DNA of 52,592 nt from assembly GCA_031277615.1 (NCBI GenBank), contig JAITMC010000001.1, positions 1 through 52,592 on the forward strand, in the 5' to 3' direction. Both the position numbers and the translations under genes were made by a program. Source of the stretch: Chryseobacterium sp. (GTDB taxonomy: Bacteria > Bacteroidota > Bacteroidia > Flavobacteriales > Weeksellaceae). Shown here in pieces: positions 33,044 to 41,867 of this stretch. Numbering within the stretch: the stretch's first letter is position 1; every line of letters begins with the position of its first letter. The notes beneath the pieces were generated by a model that was not told the origin of the DNA, made no database searches, and worked only from the letters and a program-made list of their open reading frames with translations.

Positions 33044-34408
33044 TTATTCCTGAGTATACTGTGCATCCCATTCGTTACCATCATCTCCTTTATGTCCGTC
33101 AAGTTTAATAACGAAACTTTTGGTAGGGAAATATGGAGTCATACGGATATCAAGCCATACTCTGTCTTTGTTTACTCTGTCCTGTTCAAAACGAACGATC
33201 TTGAATTTCTCGATCAGCTTGTCCGGACCTTTAATTCCGTCAAGGAACGTTACGATCTGTCTTCTCAGATCATCTTCATTTTTCGCATTCCAGTTTTCAA
33301 AGGCTCTTCTGTTCAGGAAGTCCAGTAGAACTTTGGTTACATAGTCGAATACACGAACTACGGAATAGGTCTGAAGACCGATATTGTCTCCTGTAAATAG
33401 GGTTTTCGCTGAGAAAGCCATAATTTTACCATATTCGTTAACCATTGGTACAAGACCCATTTTTTCCAACTGAGAAATTTCACTTTTCTTCAATTCGAAT
33501 TTTACAGCGTCTACTTCGTTGATGTTACCATGTTTTTTACCTGCTGCTACCTGAGACATCAGCGTTTTGTGGATTTTTCCGGCTAATGAAGTGGAAGGTG
33601 GAAGTTCTACGTTTTCTTCTTCTCCTACTTCTTCAGCTCTTCCTCTGCCTACAAGCCAGTTACACGTCATGATCACGTTACTTCTGTGAAGTTCACCTCC
33701 GGTAAGGTTGGCTGAGTGGAATAAATCTACCACGTCATCCGGCTTATCAAGGTTGGCGAAATCGGTAACCATCATTACTTTGTTCTCGTTACAGATCTTA
33801 GCCCACTTTTCAACCACTTTGTTGGATCCCAGATATCCCGGAATAGCAAGCAGTGAATAGTTGTCTCTAAGGTCAAGACGGTCATAGTAATTTTTGAATT
33901 CATCAGCGATGGCATCGATGAATAAAGGATTATCAAGATCCGAAACCTGCTCAAGGCTGGCATTCACGATGCTTACGTTATCTACTTTATCCAGTTCTGT
34001 ATTTTTGTAAAACTGAGCTACGGTTCTGTAGTTGGTTTCCAGCAGACGAACTGCATCAAGACTGTTTTTCAGATTCTTTTTTAAGTTCTGATCAGCAGCC
34101 TGTGCTTTATTTTTGCATGTGTCTGCCATTTTATCCGCAGATTCGCTTCCTTCCAGAAGATCTACCCAAAGGTTGATTTTCTGAAGAAGTTCTTTTCTTT
34201 CATCTGCTTTATTAGAGTCGTTCAGGAAGATTTCTTTTCTTGCCTTTCTTGTTGGGTTCATATTGGCGATACCGTCTACAACGGATTCAACAAAGCCAAA
34301 ACCTCCCATTTTATTAAGCTCTGCAAGCGGGTTTCCTTTCGGCTGCCCGGCATGTTGCTGCTGCTGTCCCTGCTGCTGGCTTTCTTGTGCCTGTAATTTG
34401 CTATCCAT
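33044..34408 (-). CDS. tssC: Type VI secretion sheath large subunit TssC (Bacteroidota T6SSiii type)
   Basis: The 454-residue protein opens with a Gln-rich tail (MDSKLQAQESQQQGQQQQHA). It continues in the TssC/VipB-like pattern of Bacteroidota T6SSiii (DUF5458 type): NLWVDLLEGSESADKMAD, LFIDAIADEFKNYYDRLDLR, MVTDFANLD, VIMTCNWLVGRGRAEE, FLNRRAFENWNAKNEDDLRR and a C-terminal WLDIRMTPYFPTKSFVIKLD. Together with TssB it would build the contractile sheath that propels the Hcp tube and effectors into neighbouring cells. It begins 17 bp after the tssB stop. A strong hairpin ends the unit. No baseplate, membrane-complex, Hcp, VgrG or ClpV gene lies within the window. Confidence 0.88.
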   Translation of the reverse strand: MDSKLQAQESQQQGQQQQHAGQPKGNPLAELNKMGGFGFVESVVDGIANMNPTRKARKEIFLNDSNKADERKELLQKINLWVDLLEGSESADKMADTCKNKAQAADQNLKKNLKNSLDAVRLLETNYRTVAQFYKNTELDKVDNVSIVNASLEQVSDLDNPLFIDAIADEFKNYYDRLDLRDNYSLLAIPGYLGSNKVVEKWAKICNENKVMMVTDFANLDKPDDVVDLFHSANLTGGELHRSNVIMTCNWLVGRGRAEEVGEEENVELPPSTSLAGKIHKTLMSQVAAGKKHGNINEVDAVKFELKKSEISQLEKMGLVPMVNEYGKIMAFSAKTLFTGDNIGLQTYSVVRVFDYVTKVLLDFLNRRAFENWNAKNEDDLRRQIVTFLDGIKGPDKLIEKFKIVRFEQDRVNKDRVWLDIRMTPYFPTKSFVIKLDGHKGDDGNEWDAQYTQE

Positions 34409-34425
34409 GATTTGATTTAATGTAA

Positions 34426-34872
34426 TTATTTTTCAAGTTCTTGTGCCACTTCTTTCAATACTTCAATGAACGCAGCTCTCGTCTGATCGTTCTCCAGCAT
34501 ATTACGCAGGATCTTATTGGTTTTCAGCTGACGTACAATTTTATTATACTGCTCCTGCTCCATGCTAAGCTGCTGTAAATAGTCTGATTTCTGCGTAAGA
34601 TTTTTTGGGGTAAAGTCTGCAAGAGTCTGGAAACGGAATTCTTCTTCTACGATTCCTCCGTCTTCTGTTTCATGCTGTACCGCTACAGCAGGCTGGAAGT
34701 GTCGGAACACATCTTCCACGGTTTTTAGTCCTGTAACGATTTCAGGGGTATACGATTCTTCTGTGGTAAGCTGGCTTACAATCAACGATTTGTTTTCCTG
34801 TATTTCCTGGATAGCTTCATTAGCGTCTACTTTTACTTCGTTTCCGCCAACACCATAATTAAACATTGCCAT
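34426..34872 (-). CDS. tssB: Type VI secretion sheath small subunit TssB (Bacteroidota T6SSiii type)
   Basis: The 148-residue protein sits directly upstream of tssC. It shows a short beta-rich N-terminus (MAMFNYGVGGNEVKV) followed by mostly helical sequence (VTGLKTVEDVFRHFQPAVAV, EFRFQTLADFTPKNLTQKSD, EQYNKIVRQLKTNKILRNML). TFTPKN-like 'DFTPKNL' and the order and size fit the small sheath subunit TssB/VipA. It would interlock with TssC in each sheath ring. The 5' region (34873-35040) has several near-matches to the -7 box but none exact. Confidence 0.85.
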   Translation of the reverse strand: MAMFNYGVGGNEVKVDANEAIQEIQENKSLIVSQLTTEESYTPEIVTGLKTVEDVFRHFQPAVAVQHETEDGGIVEEEFRFQTLADFTPKNLTQKSDYLQQLSMEQEQYNKIVRQLKTNKILRNMLENDQTRAAFIEVLKEVAQELEK

Positions 34873-35086
34873 ATTATTATTATTTTGAGATTTCTGATTT
34901 TAATTAGTCTCTGTCTTCAAGTAATTTATTGACGAATCAAATAAGTTACCAATCCAAAGTTTAAATTTAAAAAAAAACTGTAACATACAAAATTTTGTCG
35001 ATATTTTTCTTGAAATATTTAATTTAATCAATTATACCGTAGCAAAATACCTCTTCATTACGTTGTCACTAAACTATGAAAAATAA

Positions 35087-35122
35087 AATAAAAACGCACC
35101 AAAAAAATGATGCGTTTTTATT
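35087..35122 (-). terminator. Terminator after the first M13 peptidase gene
   Basis: AATAAAAACGCA and TGCGTTTTTATT form a 12-bp perfect stem with a 12-nt loop. It lies 22 bp beyond the minus-strand stop at 35145. Confidence 0.85.
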
Positions 35123-35144
35123 TTCTAACAATTTTTGGCAGTTA

Positions 35145-37241
35145 TTACCAAATTTTTATTCTGTCCTGAGGAGCTTTATACATTTTGTCTCCAGGTTTGA
35201 TATCAAATGCTTTGATAAAGGCATCCTGATTCACCAATGGGCCAAAAGCTCTGAAAACTCCCGGAGAATGCGGATCTGTTTTCACCTGGTTGATCATATA
35301 CTGATCTGTAGCTTTGGTTCTCCATACGGTTGCCCAGCTCATGAAGAATCTCTGATCCTGTGTAAATCCGCTGATTTTCCCCGGATTTCCTTTATCTTTA
35401 AGATACATCTGAAGAGCATCATACGCAACGGCTACTCCACCAAGGTCGCCGATATTTTCACCGCTGGTAAATTTACCGTTCACAAAGCTTCCTTTTACAG
35501 GCTCATAAGCACTGTACTGAGCGGCCAGCTGTCCTACTTTTTCGTCAAAGTTTTTACGGTCTTCATTCGTCCACCAGTTATTCAGGTTACCATCTCCATC
35601 GAAACGGGAACCGCTGTCATCAAATCCGTGAGAGATCTCATGGCCGATTACAGCCCCGATTCCTCCGAAGTTTACGGCCGCATCTGCTTTAGGGTTATAG
35701 AAAGGAGGCTGCAGGATGGCTGCAGGGAAGACAATTTCGTTATTGGATCCGCTATAATAGGCATTTACGGTTTGTGGAGACATTCCCCATTCTGTTTTAT
35801 CAACAGGTTTTCCTACTTTATCCAGATTTTTCTGATATTGCCATGCTGCAACATTCTGAAGATTTGAATACAGTGTTGCTCCCTGTTTCGGAGATTCCAC
35901 TTTTAATTTGGTATAATCTTTCCATTTGTCCGGATAAGCGATCTTAACTGTAAACTTGGACAGTTTTTCCTGTGCTTTTACTTTAGTAGCCGGAGACATC
36001 CAGTCTATATCACTGATATGTTTTTTGAATGATTTTAAAAGGTAATCAATATAAGTCTGCATCTGCGCCTTGGATTCCGGAGTGAAATATTTTTCTACAT
36101 ATAATTTCCCGAAAGCTTCACCCAACACACCGTTTACAAGGCCAAGACCTCTTTTGTTCATCGGTCTCTGCTCTTTCTGCCCCTGAAGGTATTTTGAATA
36201 GAAATCAAATCTGGTCTGCTCAAGTTTGTCATCAAGATTGCTGGCATTTCCGTTGATCAGGTGGTATTTCAGGTAATCTTTTAAAAGCGGAAGATTTTTT
36301 TCTGTCAGAAACTGGTCCATATTCTGATAGTATTTCATCTCACCGATGATCACACGGTCTGTATTTACGCCTGAATCCTGCAGGTATTTGGCAAGGTTGA
36401 TGTTTTTAACAATTCCGGGTAGTTCGGATACATTTTTAGGGTTGTATCTAAGATTGGCATCTCTGTTCTGCTCCAGCGTCAGCAAATAATTGGCCAGTTG
36501 TTTTTCAAATGCTACCACGTTCTGAGCCGCTTGTGATGAGTTTTTATTTCCCAATACATCAAACAGCTTTCCTACATACGTCTGATATTCTGCTAATGTT
36601 TTGGTGTTGGCTTCGTTTACTTTCTGGTAATAGTCTCTTCCCAGCCCCAGATCAGGACCACCAAGATACACTGCATTCATGTTGGAGTTCTTCATATCGG
36701 CTCCCACTCTCCATCCGTAGAAAGAATTGTCACCTAATTTTGTAGCTTCCAGAAGATATTTCTGCAGGTCGTTCAGGTTTTTAACGGCATCGATCTTTGC
36801 CAGATCTGCTTTAATAGGAGCCAGTCCTTCTGCATTTCTTTTGTTTACATCCATAAAAGATGCATATAAGTTCTGGATTTTCTGGCCTTCTGATCCTTCA
36901 GGATATGTTTCGGATAAAATTTTATTCAGAATATCCAGGGAAGCATCATCTACGTTTTCTCTCAGGGCATTAAAAGATCCCCAGTTTGCTTTATCTGAAG
37001 GAATCTGAGTGGTTTTCACCCAATTTCCGTTCACATAGCTAAAAAAGTCATCCTGCGGGCGGACACTTTTATCCATATAAGACAAATTGATTCCTTCATC
37101 TTTTGCTCCTTCTTTTACTGATCCTGCAACGGCTGCCGTGGTTTCAGTACTGGAATCTGTTCCGGCAGTTTTCGCTGTACCGCACGAATTTAAAAATACA
37201 ATACCCGAAAGGGCAAGTATTCCAATATTTAGCTTTTTCAT
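35145..37241 (-). CDS. M13 (neprilysin-type) zinc metallopeptidase, lipoprotein
   Basis: The start is ATG 37241 (MKKLNIGILALSGIVFLNSC), giving 698 residues with lipobox Cys20; the longer upstream frame crosses the promoter and lacks family similarity. M13 signatures are SVRPQDDFFSYVNGNWVKTT near the N-terminus, NAYYSGSNNEIVFPAAILQP, the zinc site HEISHGFDDSG, and ENIGDLGGVAVAYDAL with the third ligand Glu. The protein ends in KAPQDRIKIW; the terminal Trp is typical of the family. Such peptidases cut oligopeptides and small proteins. It is the first of three tandem paralogues but the only lipoprotein, so it is probably anchored while the others are free in the periplasm or secreted. Confidence 0.93.
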   Translation of the reverse strand: MKKLNIGILALSGIVFLNSCGTAKTAGTDSSTETTAAVAGSVKEGAKDEGINLSYMDKSVRPQDDFFSYVNGNWVKTTQIPSDKANWGSFNALRENVDDASLDILNKILSETYPEGSEGQKIQNLYASFMDVNKRNAEGLAPIKADLAKIDAVKNLNDLQKYLLEATKLGDNSFYGWRVGADMKNSNMNAVYLGGPDLGLGRDYYQKVNEANTKTLAEYQTYVGKLFDVLGNKNSSQAAQNVVAFEKQLANYLLTLEQNRDANLRYNPKNVSELPGIVKNINLAKYLQDSGVNTDRVIIGEMKYYQNMDQFLTEKNLPLLKDYLKYHLINGNASNLDDKLEQTRFDFYSKYLQGQKEQRPMNKRGLGLVNGVLGEAFGKLYVEKYFTPESKAQMQTYIDYLLKSFKKHISDIDWMSPATKVKAQEKLSKFTVKIAYPDKWKDYTKLKVESPKQGATLYSNLQNVAAWQYQKNLDKVGKPVDKTEWGMSPQTVNAYYSGSNNEIVFPAAILQPPFYNPKADAAVNFGGIGAVIGHEISHGFDDSGSRFDGDGNLNNWWTNEDRKNFDEKVGQLAAQYSAYEPVKGSFVNGKFTSGENIGDLGGVAVAYDALQMYLKDKGNPGKISGFTQDQRFFMSWATVWRTKATDQYMINQVKTDPHSPGVFRAFGPLVNQDAFIKAFDIKPGDKMYKAPQDRIKIW

Positions 37242-37273
37242 TAAAGATAATTTTTGATTGTACACAAACTGAT

Positions 37274-37281
37274 CAAATATA
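37274..37281 (-). promoter_or_regulatory. -7 box of the first M13 gene
   Basis: TATATTTG on the minus strand fits TAnnTTTG and lies 33 bp upstream of ATG 37241. It supports that start over the longer frame. Confidence 0.5.
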
Positions 37282-37421
37282 CGAATTTTAATGGAAAATA
37301 ATGAGGGATAACCAGGAAATGGTGAAAAGATGACAGGTTGGGAATCGGTTTCGGGTTGTAGCAGCATAATGTTTAGCGGTCATTTGTTTAACCGGTCCTT
37401 TTAACTGATTTCTTAAAAACA

Positions 37422-37446
37422 AAAACCGCCCATTGCTGAGCGGTTT
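37422..37446 (-). terminator. Terminator after the second M13 gene
   Basis: AAACCGC and GCGGTTT form a 7-bp stem with a 10-nt loop, followed on the minus strand by TTTGTTTTT. It is part of the 117-bp segment that is identical to the one after the third M13 gene. Confidence 0.8.
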
Positions 37447-37453
37447 AATATTT

Positions 37454-39505
37454 TTACCAGATTTTGATTCTGTCTTCCGGAGCTTTGTATAATTTGTCTC
37501 CTTTTTTTACGTCGAAGGCTTTGTAGAAAGCGTCAATATTAATTAAAGGGGCAAAACTTCTCAGATATCCCGGAGAATGTTTATCTATTTTTATCTGAAG
37601 AAGCAAATATTTTTCGGGGGCTTTGGCTTTCCATACGGTAGCCCAACTCATAAAAAATCTCTGGCTGGGAGTAAAACCACTGATTTTTCCGGGATTTGCT
37701 TTATCCTTCATATACATTTGCAGAGCATCGTAAGCAATATTTACACCTCCCAGGTCGGCAATATTTTCTCCGTTGGTGTGGATTCCGTTGATGAAAGATC
37801 CTTTCACAGGCTCATATTTGTCATATTGTGCAGCAAGCGCTTTGGTTGCTTTCTCAAAATTGGTTTTATCTTCAGGCATCCACCAGTCTACCAAATTTCC
37901 GTCACCGTCAAACTGAGCACCAGAATCATCAAATCCATGGGTTATTTCGTGGCCGATAACTGCTCCTATTCCACCAAAATTTACTGCTGCATCTGCTTCA
38001 GGATTAAAAAACGGAGGCTGAAGAATGGCTGCGGGAAATACAATTTCATTGTTTACAGCTCTATAATAGGCATTTACAGTTTGTGGTGTCATGCCCCATT
38101 CTGATTTATCAACAGGTTTTCCTATTTTTTCCAGCTTCTTATGATAATTCCATTCGGCAATATTCTGAAGATTTTTATATAAGGTATTTCCCGGAACAAT
38201 TTCCAGTGCTGAATAATCTTTCCATTGATCCGGATAGCCCACTTTAACACTGAACTTATTAAGCTTATCCATGGCTCTCTCTTTAGTGGCAGGTGACATC
38301 CATGTTAAGTTTTTGATATGAATGGCAAAACTCTTCCTTAAATAATCAATGAGTTCAACCATTTGAGCTTTAGATTCTGCCGGAAAATATTTTTCAACAT
38401 ATAATTTACCAAAAGCTTCGCCTATATTTCTGTTGATCAATTCAAGCCCCCTCTTGTCCAATGCCCTCTGTTCTTGCTGCCCGAACAGGTATTTTCCATA
38501 GAAGTTAAAATTAATAGTATCCAGCTTTTCACTTAAATAAGCTGCATTCCCATTAATCAGGTGAAATTTCATATAATCTTTAATTACATGAAGGTTCCGG
38601 ACATTTATTAATTGATCCAGATTTTTGTAATAATTCAGTTCTCCGATAATGACTTTATCGGTATTTACTCCTACTTTTTTAAGATAGCCCGGAATATCAA
38701 GTCCTTTTACCAGCCCGGAAAGTTCAGCCATCGTCTGAGGATTGTACTGAAGGGTATTATCACGGCTCTGCTCATTGGTTAAATAGGTTTTGGCCAAGCT
38801 TTTTTCATAATCAACAATCCCTTTCGCTGCTTCATCCGGGTGAGTATATCCTAACTCTTTTAACATTAATGAGACATACTTCTGGTATTCTGCAAGAGTT
38901 TCTGTATTTTTTTCATTAACTTTCTGGTAATAATCCCTTCCTAAAAGCCCTAAAGGTGGAATGCCCAAATAAACAGCATTTATTTTAGAGTTTTTACGAT
39001 CTGCACTTACGCTCCATCCATAGAAGTTATTTTCGCCGTGTTTTGTAACAGAAGCCAGATAGTTCTGAAGATCAGTAAGATTTTTGATAGCATCAATGGT
39101 GTTAAGTTTTTCCTGAATGGGCTTGATTCCTTCAGTATTTCTCTTCTGCAGATCTATGTAGCTGGCATACAGATCCTGAATTTTCTTACCTTCACTTCCA
39201 TTAGTAAACTTGTCTGTAAGAAGAGCGTTCAGAATGACCATGGAATTATTATCCGTATCCTCCGCTAGTTTATCAAAACTTCCCCAAGCCGGCTTATCAG
39301 CAGGAACTTTCGCCATTTTCATCCATGTTCCATTCACATAATTATAGAAATCATCCTGCGGGCGGACCGAAGCATCTATTGCGGCAAGATCTAAACCCTG
39401 ATCTGTATTATTAACTGCTGTTTTAACCGTTTTAGTTTGTGCATGTATTATATGCTGCATGAAGATCCCTGTTATAAGAGATAAAGAAAGTATGAGCTTT
39501 TTCAT
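37454..39505 (-). CDS. M13 (neprilysin-type) zinc metallopeptidase, second tandem copy
   Basis: The 683-residue precursor has a Sec signal peptide ending in HAQ (residue 23) and no lipobox. Motifs are SVRPQDDFYNYVNGTWMKMA, the zinc site HEITHGFDDSG and ENIADLGGVNIAYDAL, all intact, and a C-terminal Trp. It is more like the third copy than the lipoprotein copy. Its coding region shows more silent and AT-leaning changes than the third copy except at the 3' end, where 117 bp (37415-37531) are identical to 39695-39811. The whole catalytic domain is present, so it should be active. Confidence 0.93.
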   Translation of the reverse strand: MKKLILSLSLITGIFMQHIIHAQTKTVKTAVNNTDQGLDLAAIDASVRPQDDFYNYVNGTWMKMAKVPADKPAWGSFDKLAEDTDNNSMVILNALLTDKFTNGSEGKKIQDLYASYIDLQKRNTEGIKPIQEKLNTIDAIKNLTDLQNYLASVTKHGENNFYGWSVSADRKNSKINAVYLGIPPLGLLGRDYYQKVNEKNTETLAEYQKYVSLMLKELGYTHPDEAAKGIVDYEKSLAKTYLTNEQSRDNTLQYNPQTMAELSGLVKGLDIPGYLKKVGVNTDKVIIGELNYYKNLDQLINVRNLHVIKDYMKFHLINGNAAYLSEKLDTINFNFYGKYLFGQQEQRALDKRGLELINRNIGEAFGKLYVEKYFPAESKAQMVELIDYLRKSFAIHIKNLTWMSPATKERAMDKLNKFSVKVGYPDQWKDYSALEIVPGNTLYKNLQNIAEWNYHKKLEKIGKPVDKSEWGMTPQTVNAYYRAVNNEIVFPAAILQPPFFNPEADAAVNFGGIGAVIGHEITHGFDDSGAQFDGDGNLVDWWMPEDKTNFEKATKALAAQYDKYEPVKGSFINGIHTNGENIADLGGVNIAYDALQMYMKDKANPGKISGFTPSQRFFMSWATVWKAKAPEKYLLLQIKIDKHSPGYLRSFAPLINIDAFYKAFDVKKGDKLYKAPEDRIKIW

Positions 39506-39596
39506 TAGTATCCATTTACTAATAGGTAGTAATTGATTTACAATTCGTTACACTATCTATGATAATTTCATACCCACAGCCCATATTTTAGGTTTT

Positions 39597-39606
39597 GGCT
39601 AAAGCC
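39597..39606. repeat. GGCTAAAGCC palindrome, isolated unit
   Basis: The same 10-bp palindrome as at 7962-7971 lies in the spacer between the second and third M13 genes. Confidence 0.45.
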
Positions 39607-39701
39607 ATTTTACTGATATTTGACCACTCTGAAATGCACTGGTTAATTTAAATAGGAAACGTTTTTCGTTACAAATTAATGCTCCCCTTCTTCAAAAAAC
39701 A

Positions 39702-39726
39702 AAAACCGCCCATTGCTGAGCGGTTT
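39702..39726 (-). terminator. Terminator after the third M13 gene
   Basis: It is identical in sequence to the hairpin at 37422-37446 (AAACCGC/GCGGTTT) and follows the stop at 39734 on the minus strand. Confidence 0.8.
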
Positions 39727-39733
39727 AATATTT

Positions 39734-41791
39734 TTACCAGATTTTGATTCTGTCTTCCGGAGCTTTGTATAATTTGTCTCCTTTTTTTACGTCGAAGGCT
39801 TTGTAGAAAGCATCTACGTTGATGAGCGGACCGAAGCTTCTGAAATATCCCGGAGAGTGCGGGTCAGTCTTCACCTGGTTGATCAGGTATTTTTCACTGG
39901 ATAATGTTCTCCAAACGGTAGCCCAGCTCAGGAAGAATCTCTGATCCTGAGTGAATCCGCTGATTTTCCCTGGATTTCCTTTGTCTTTAAGATACATCTG
40001 AAGAGCATCATAAGCAATGTTTACTCCTCCTAAGTCGGCGATGTTTTCACCATTGGTGAAGGTACCGTTTACGAAAGTTCCTTTTACCGGCTCATATTTA
40101 TCATATTGGGAAGCCAGGGCTTTTGTTGCTTTTTCGAAGTTGGCTTTATCTTCCGGGGTCCACCAGTCCACAAGGTTACCTTCTGCATCAAACTGTGCTC
40201 CGGAATCATCGAATCCGTGGCTCATTTCGTGTCCGATAACGGCTCCGATTCCTCCAAAGTTCACCGCAGCATCTGCTTTAGGGTTGAAGAACGGCGGCTG
40301 AAGAATGGCTGCCGGGAAAACGATTTCGTTATATACAGGATTGTAGTAAGCGTTTACGGTTTGCGGCGTCATCCCCCACTCTGTTTTATCGACAGGTTTT
40401 CCGATTTTGGCCAGTTCTTTATTGTACTGCCATTCGCTGATGTTCTGAAGGTTTTTGTATAGTGTTCCTCCTTTGGATTCAGGAATGATCTCTAATTTTG
40501 AATAATCTTTCCATTTGTCCGGATAAGCTACTTTCACCGTGAATTTGTTCAGTTTCTGCAATGCTTTTTCCTTGGTTGTAGATGACATCCATGTCAGGTT
40601 GTTGATATGAACAACAAAGCTCTTCTTCAGATAGTCGATCAGTTCCACCATCTGAGCTTTAGCTTCTGCCGGGAAGTATTTTTCAACGTACAGTTTACCG
40701 AATGCTTCACCCAGGTTACCATTGATCAGCTCAAAACCTCTTTTGTTCAATGCTCTCTGCTCCTGCTGACCTCTCAGGTATTTACCATAGAAAGCAAATT
40801 TCATATCACCTAATTTCTCGCTCAGGTAGGAAGCGTTTCCGCTGATCATATGGAATTTCAGATAGTCTTTAATCACAGGAAGCGTCTGCGCATTCACCAG
40901 TTTATCGAAGTTTTTATAATACCCCAATTCCCCGATGATCACTCTGTCTGTATTTACTCCTACTTTTTTAAGGTAAGCAGGAAGATCAACTCCTTTTACC
41001 AGAGAAGAAAGCTCAGCCATTGTCTGAGGGTTATACTGAAGGGTATTATCTCTGCTCTGTTCGTTGGTTAAATAAGTTTTGGCAACGCTCTTTTCATAAT
41101 CAACGATTCCTTTTGCCGCTGCATCAGCATTTTTATAGCCTAATTCTTTTAACATGGAAGCTACATATTTCTGATATTCAGCGATAGCTTCTGTATTTTT
41201 CTCGTTTACTTTCTGATAGTAGTCTCTTCCTAACCCCAAAGAAGCTTCTCCTAAATAAACCGCGTTCATGTTGGAATCTTTAAGATCGGCATATACTCCC
41301 CATCCGTAGAAAAGGTTTTCTCCTTCTTTGGTTGCAGAAGCCAGATAATTCTGAAGGTCAGATATATTCTTAATGGCATCAATTTTATTCAGATATTCCT
41401 GAATAGGTTTGATTCCGTCTGCATTTCTCTTCTGCATGTTCATATAACTTGCATACAGATCCTGGATCTTCTTCCCTTCACTTCCATCTGCAAATTTATC
41501 TTTCAAAAGAGAATTCAGGATTGTCATGGAATTGTTATCCGTATCTTCTCCTAATTTGTTGAAACTCCCCCAGGTTGGCTTATCGGAAGGAATTTTCGCA
41601 GTTTTCATCCATGTTCCGCTCACATAGTTATAAAAATCATCCTGCGGACGAACGGAAGTATCCATAAGGCTGATATCTAAGCCCTTATCTGTGCTGTTGG
41701 CCATTGTTTTTACAGCTTTTGCCTGTGCATTCAGCGTAGTTTGAGAACACACGCCAGCCAATAAAAACAAAGAAAGCGTTAATTTTTTCAT
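39734..41791 (-). CDS. M13 (neprilysin-type) zinc metallopeptidase, third tandem copy
   Basis: The 685-residue precursor has a signal peptide ending in NAQ (residue 23). It shares SVRPQDDFYNYVSGTWMKTA, zinc site HEMSHGFDDSG, ENIADLGGVNIAYDAL and the terminal KAPEDRIKIW with its paralogues. It follows the GH18-CE4-GT2 fusion gene by 76 bp on the same strand, with a TAAATTTG box in the gap, so it may be transcribed both from its own promoter and by read-through. Three M13 genes in a row point to expansion for extracellular peptide use. Confidence 0.93.
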   Translation of the reverse strand: MKKLTLSLFLLAGVCSQTTLNAQAKAVKTMANSTDKGLDISLMDTSVRPQDDFYNYVSGTWMKTAKIPSDKPTWGSFNKLGEDTDNNSMTILNSLLKDKFADGSEGKKIQDLYASYMNMQKRNADGIKPIQEYLNKIDAIKNISDLQNYLASATKEGENLFYGWGVYADLKDSNMNAVYLGEASLGLGRDYYQKVNEKNTEAIAEYQKYVASMLKELGYKNADAAAKGIVDYEKSVAKTYLTNEQSRDNTLQYNPQTMAELSSLVKGVDLPAYLKKVGVNTDRVIIGELGYYKNFDKLVNAQTLPVIKDYLKFHMISGNASYLSEKLGDMKFAFYGKYLRGQQEQRALNKRGFELINGNLGEAFGKLYVEKYFPAEAKAQMVELIDYLKKSFVVHINNLTWMSSTTKEKALQKLNKFTVKVAYPDKWKDYSKLEIIPESKGGTLYKNLQNISEWQYNKELAKIGKPVDKTEWGMTPQTVNAYYNPVYNEIVFPAAILQPPFFNPKADAAVNFGGIGAVIGHEMSHGFDDSGAQFDAEGNLVDWWTPEDKANFEKATKALASQYDKYEPVKGTFVNGTFTNGENIADLGGVNIAYDALQMYLKDKGNPGKISGFTQDQRFFLSWATVWRTLSSEKYLINQVKTDPHSPGYFRSFGPLINVDAFYKAFDVKKGDKLYKAPEDRIKIW

Positions 41792-41851
41792 TATGATAAC
41801 AATTTATACTATAGGTATATTTTTTTTACAATTTGTTACTGATACGTTAAA

Positions 41852-41859
41852 CAAATTTA
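41852..41859 (-). promoter_or_regulatory. -7 box of the third M13 gene
   Basis: TAAATTTG on the minus strand fits TAnnTTTG, in the gap between the fusion gene's stop and the M13 start, about 60 bp upstream of the latter. Confidence 0.45.
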
Positions 41860-41867
41860 ATTAAATA

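Noticed and set aside
35076-35867. Plus-strand frame of 263 codons overlapping the first M13 gene
   Set aside because: It is antisense to a well-supported metallopeptidase and reads as a shadow of its codon pattern; no signature or promoter supports it.
37242-37367. N-terminal extension of the first M13 protein by 42 residues
   Set aside because: It removes the lipobox from the N-terminus and crosses an exact -7 box; ATG 37241 matches the family.
37577-38104. Plus-strand frame of 175 codons inside the second M13 gene
   Set aside because: Similar shadow frames occur at the same relative place in the other two M13 genes, which shows they come from the codon structure.
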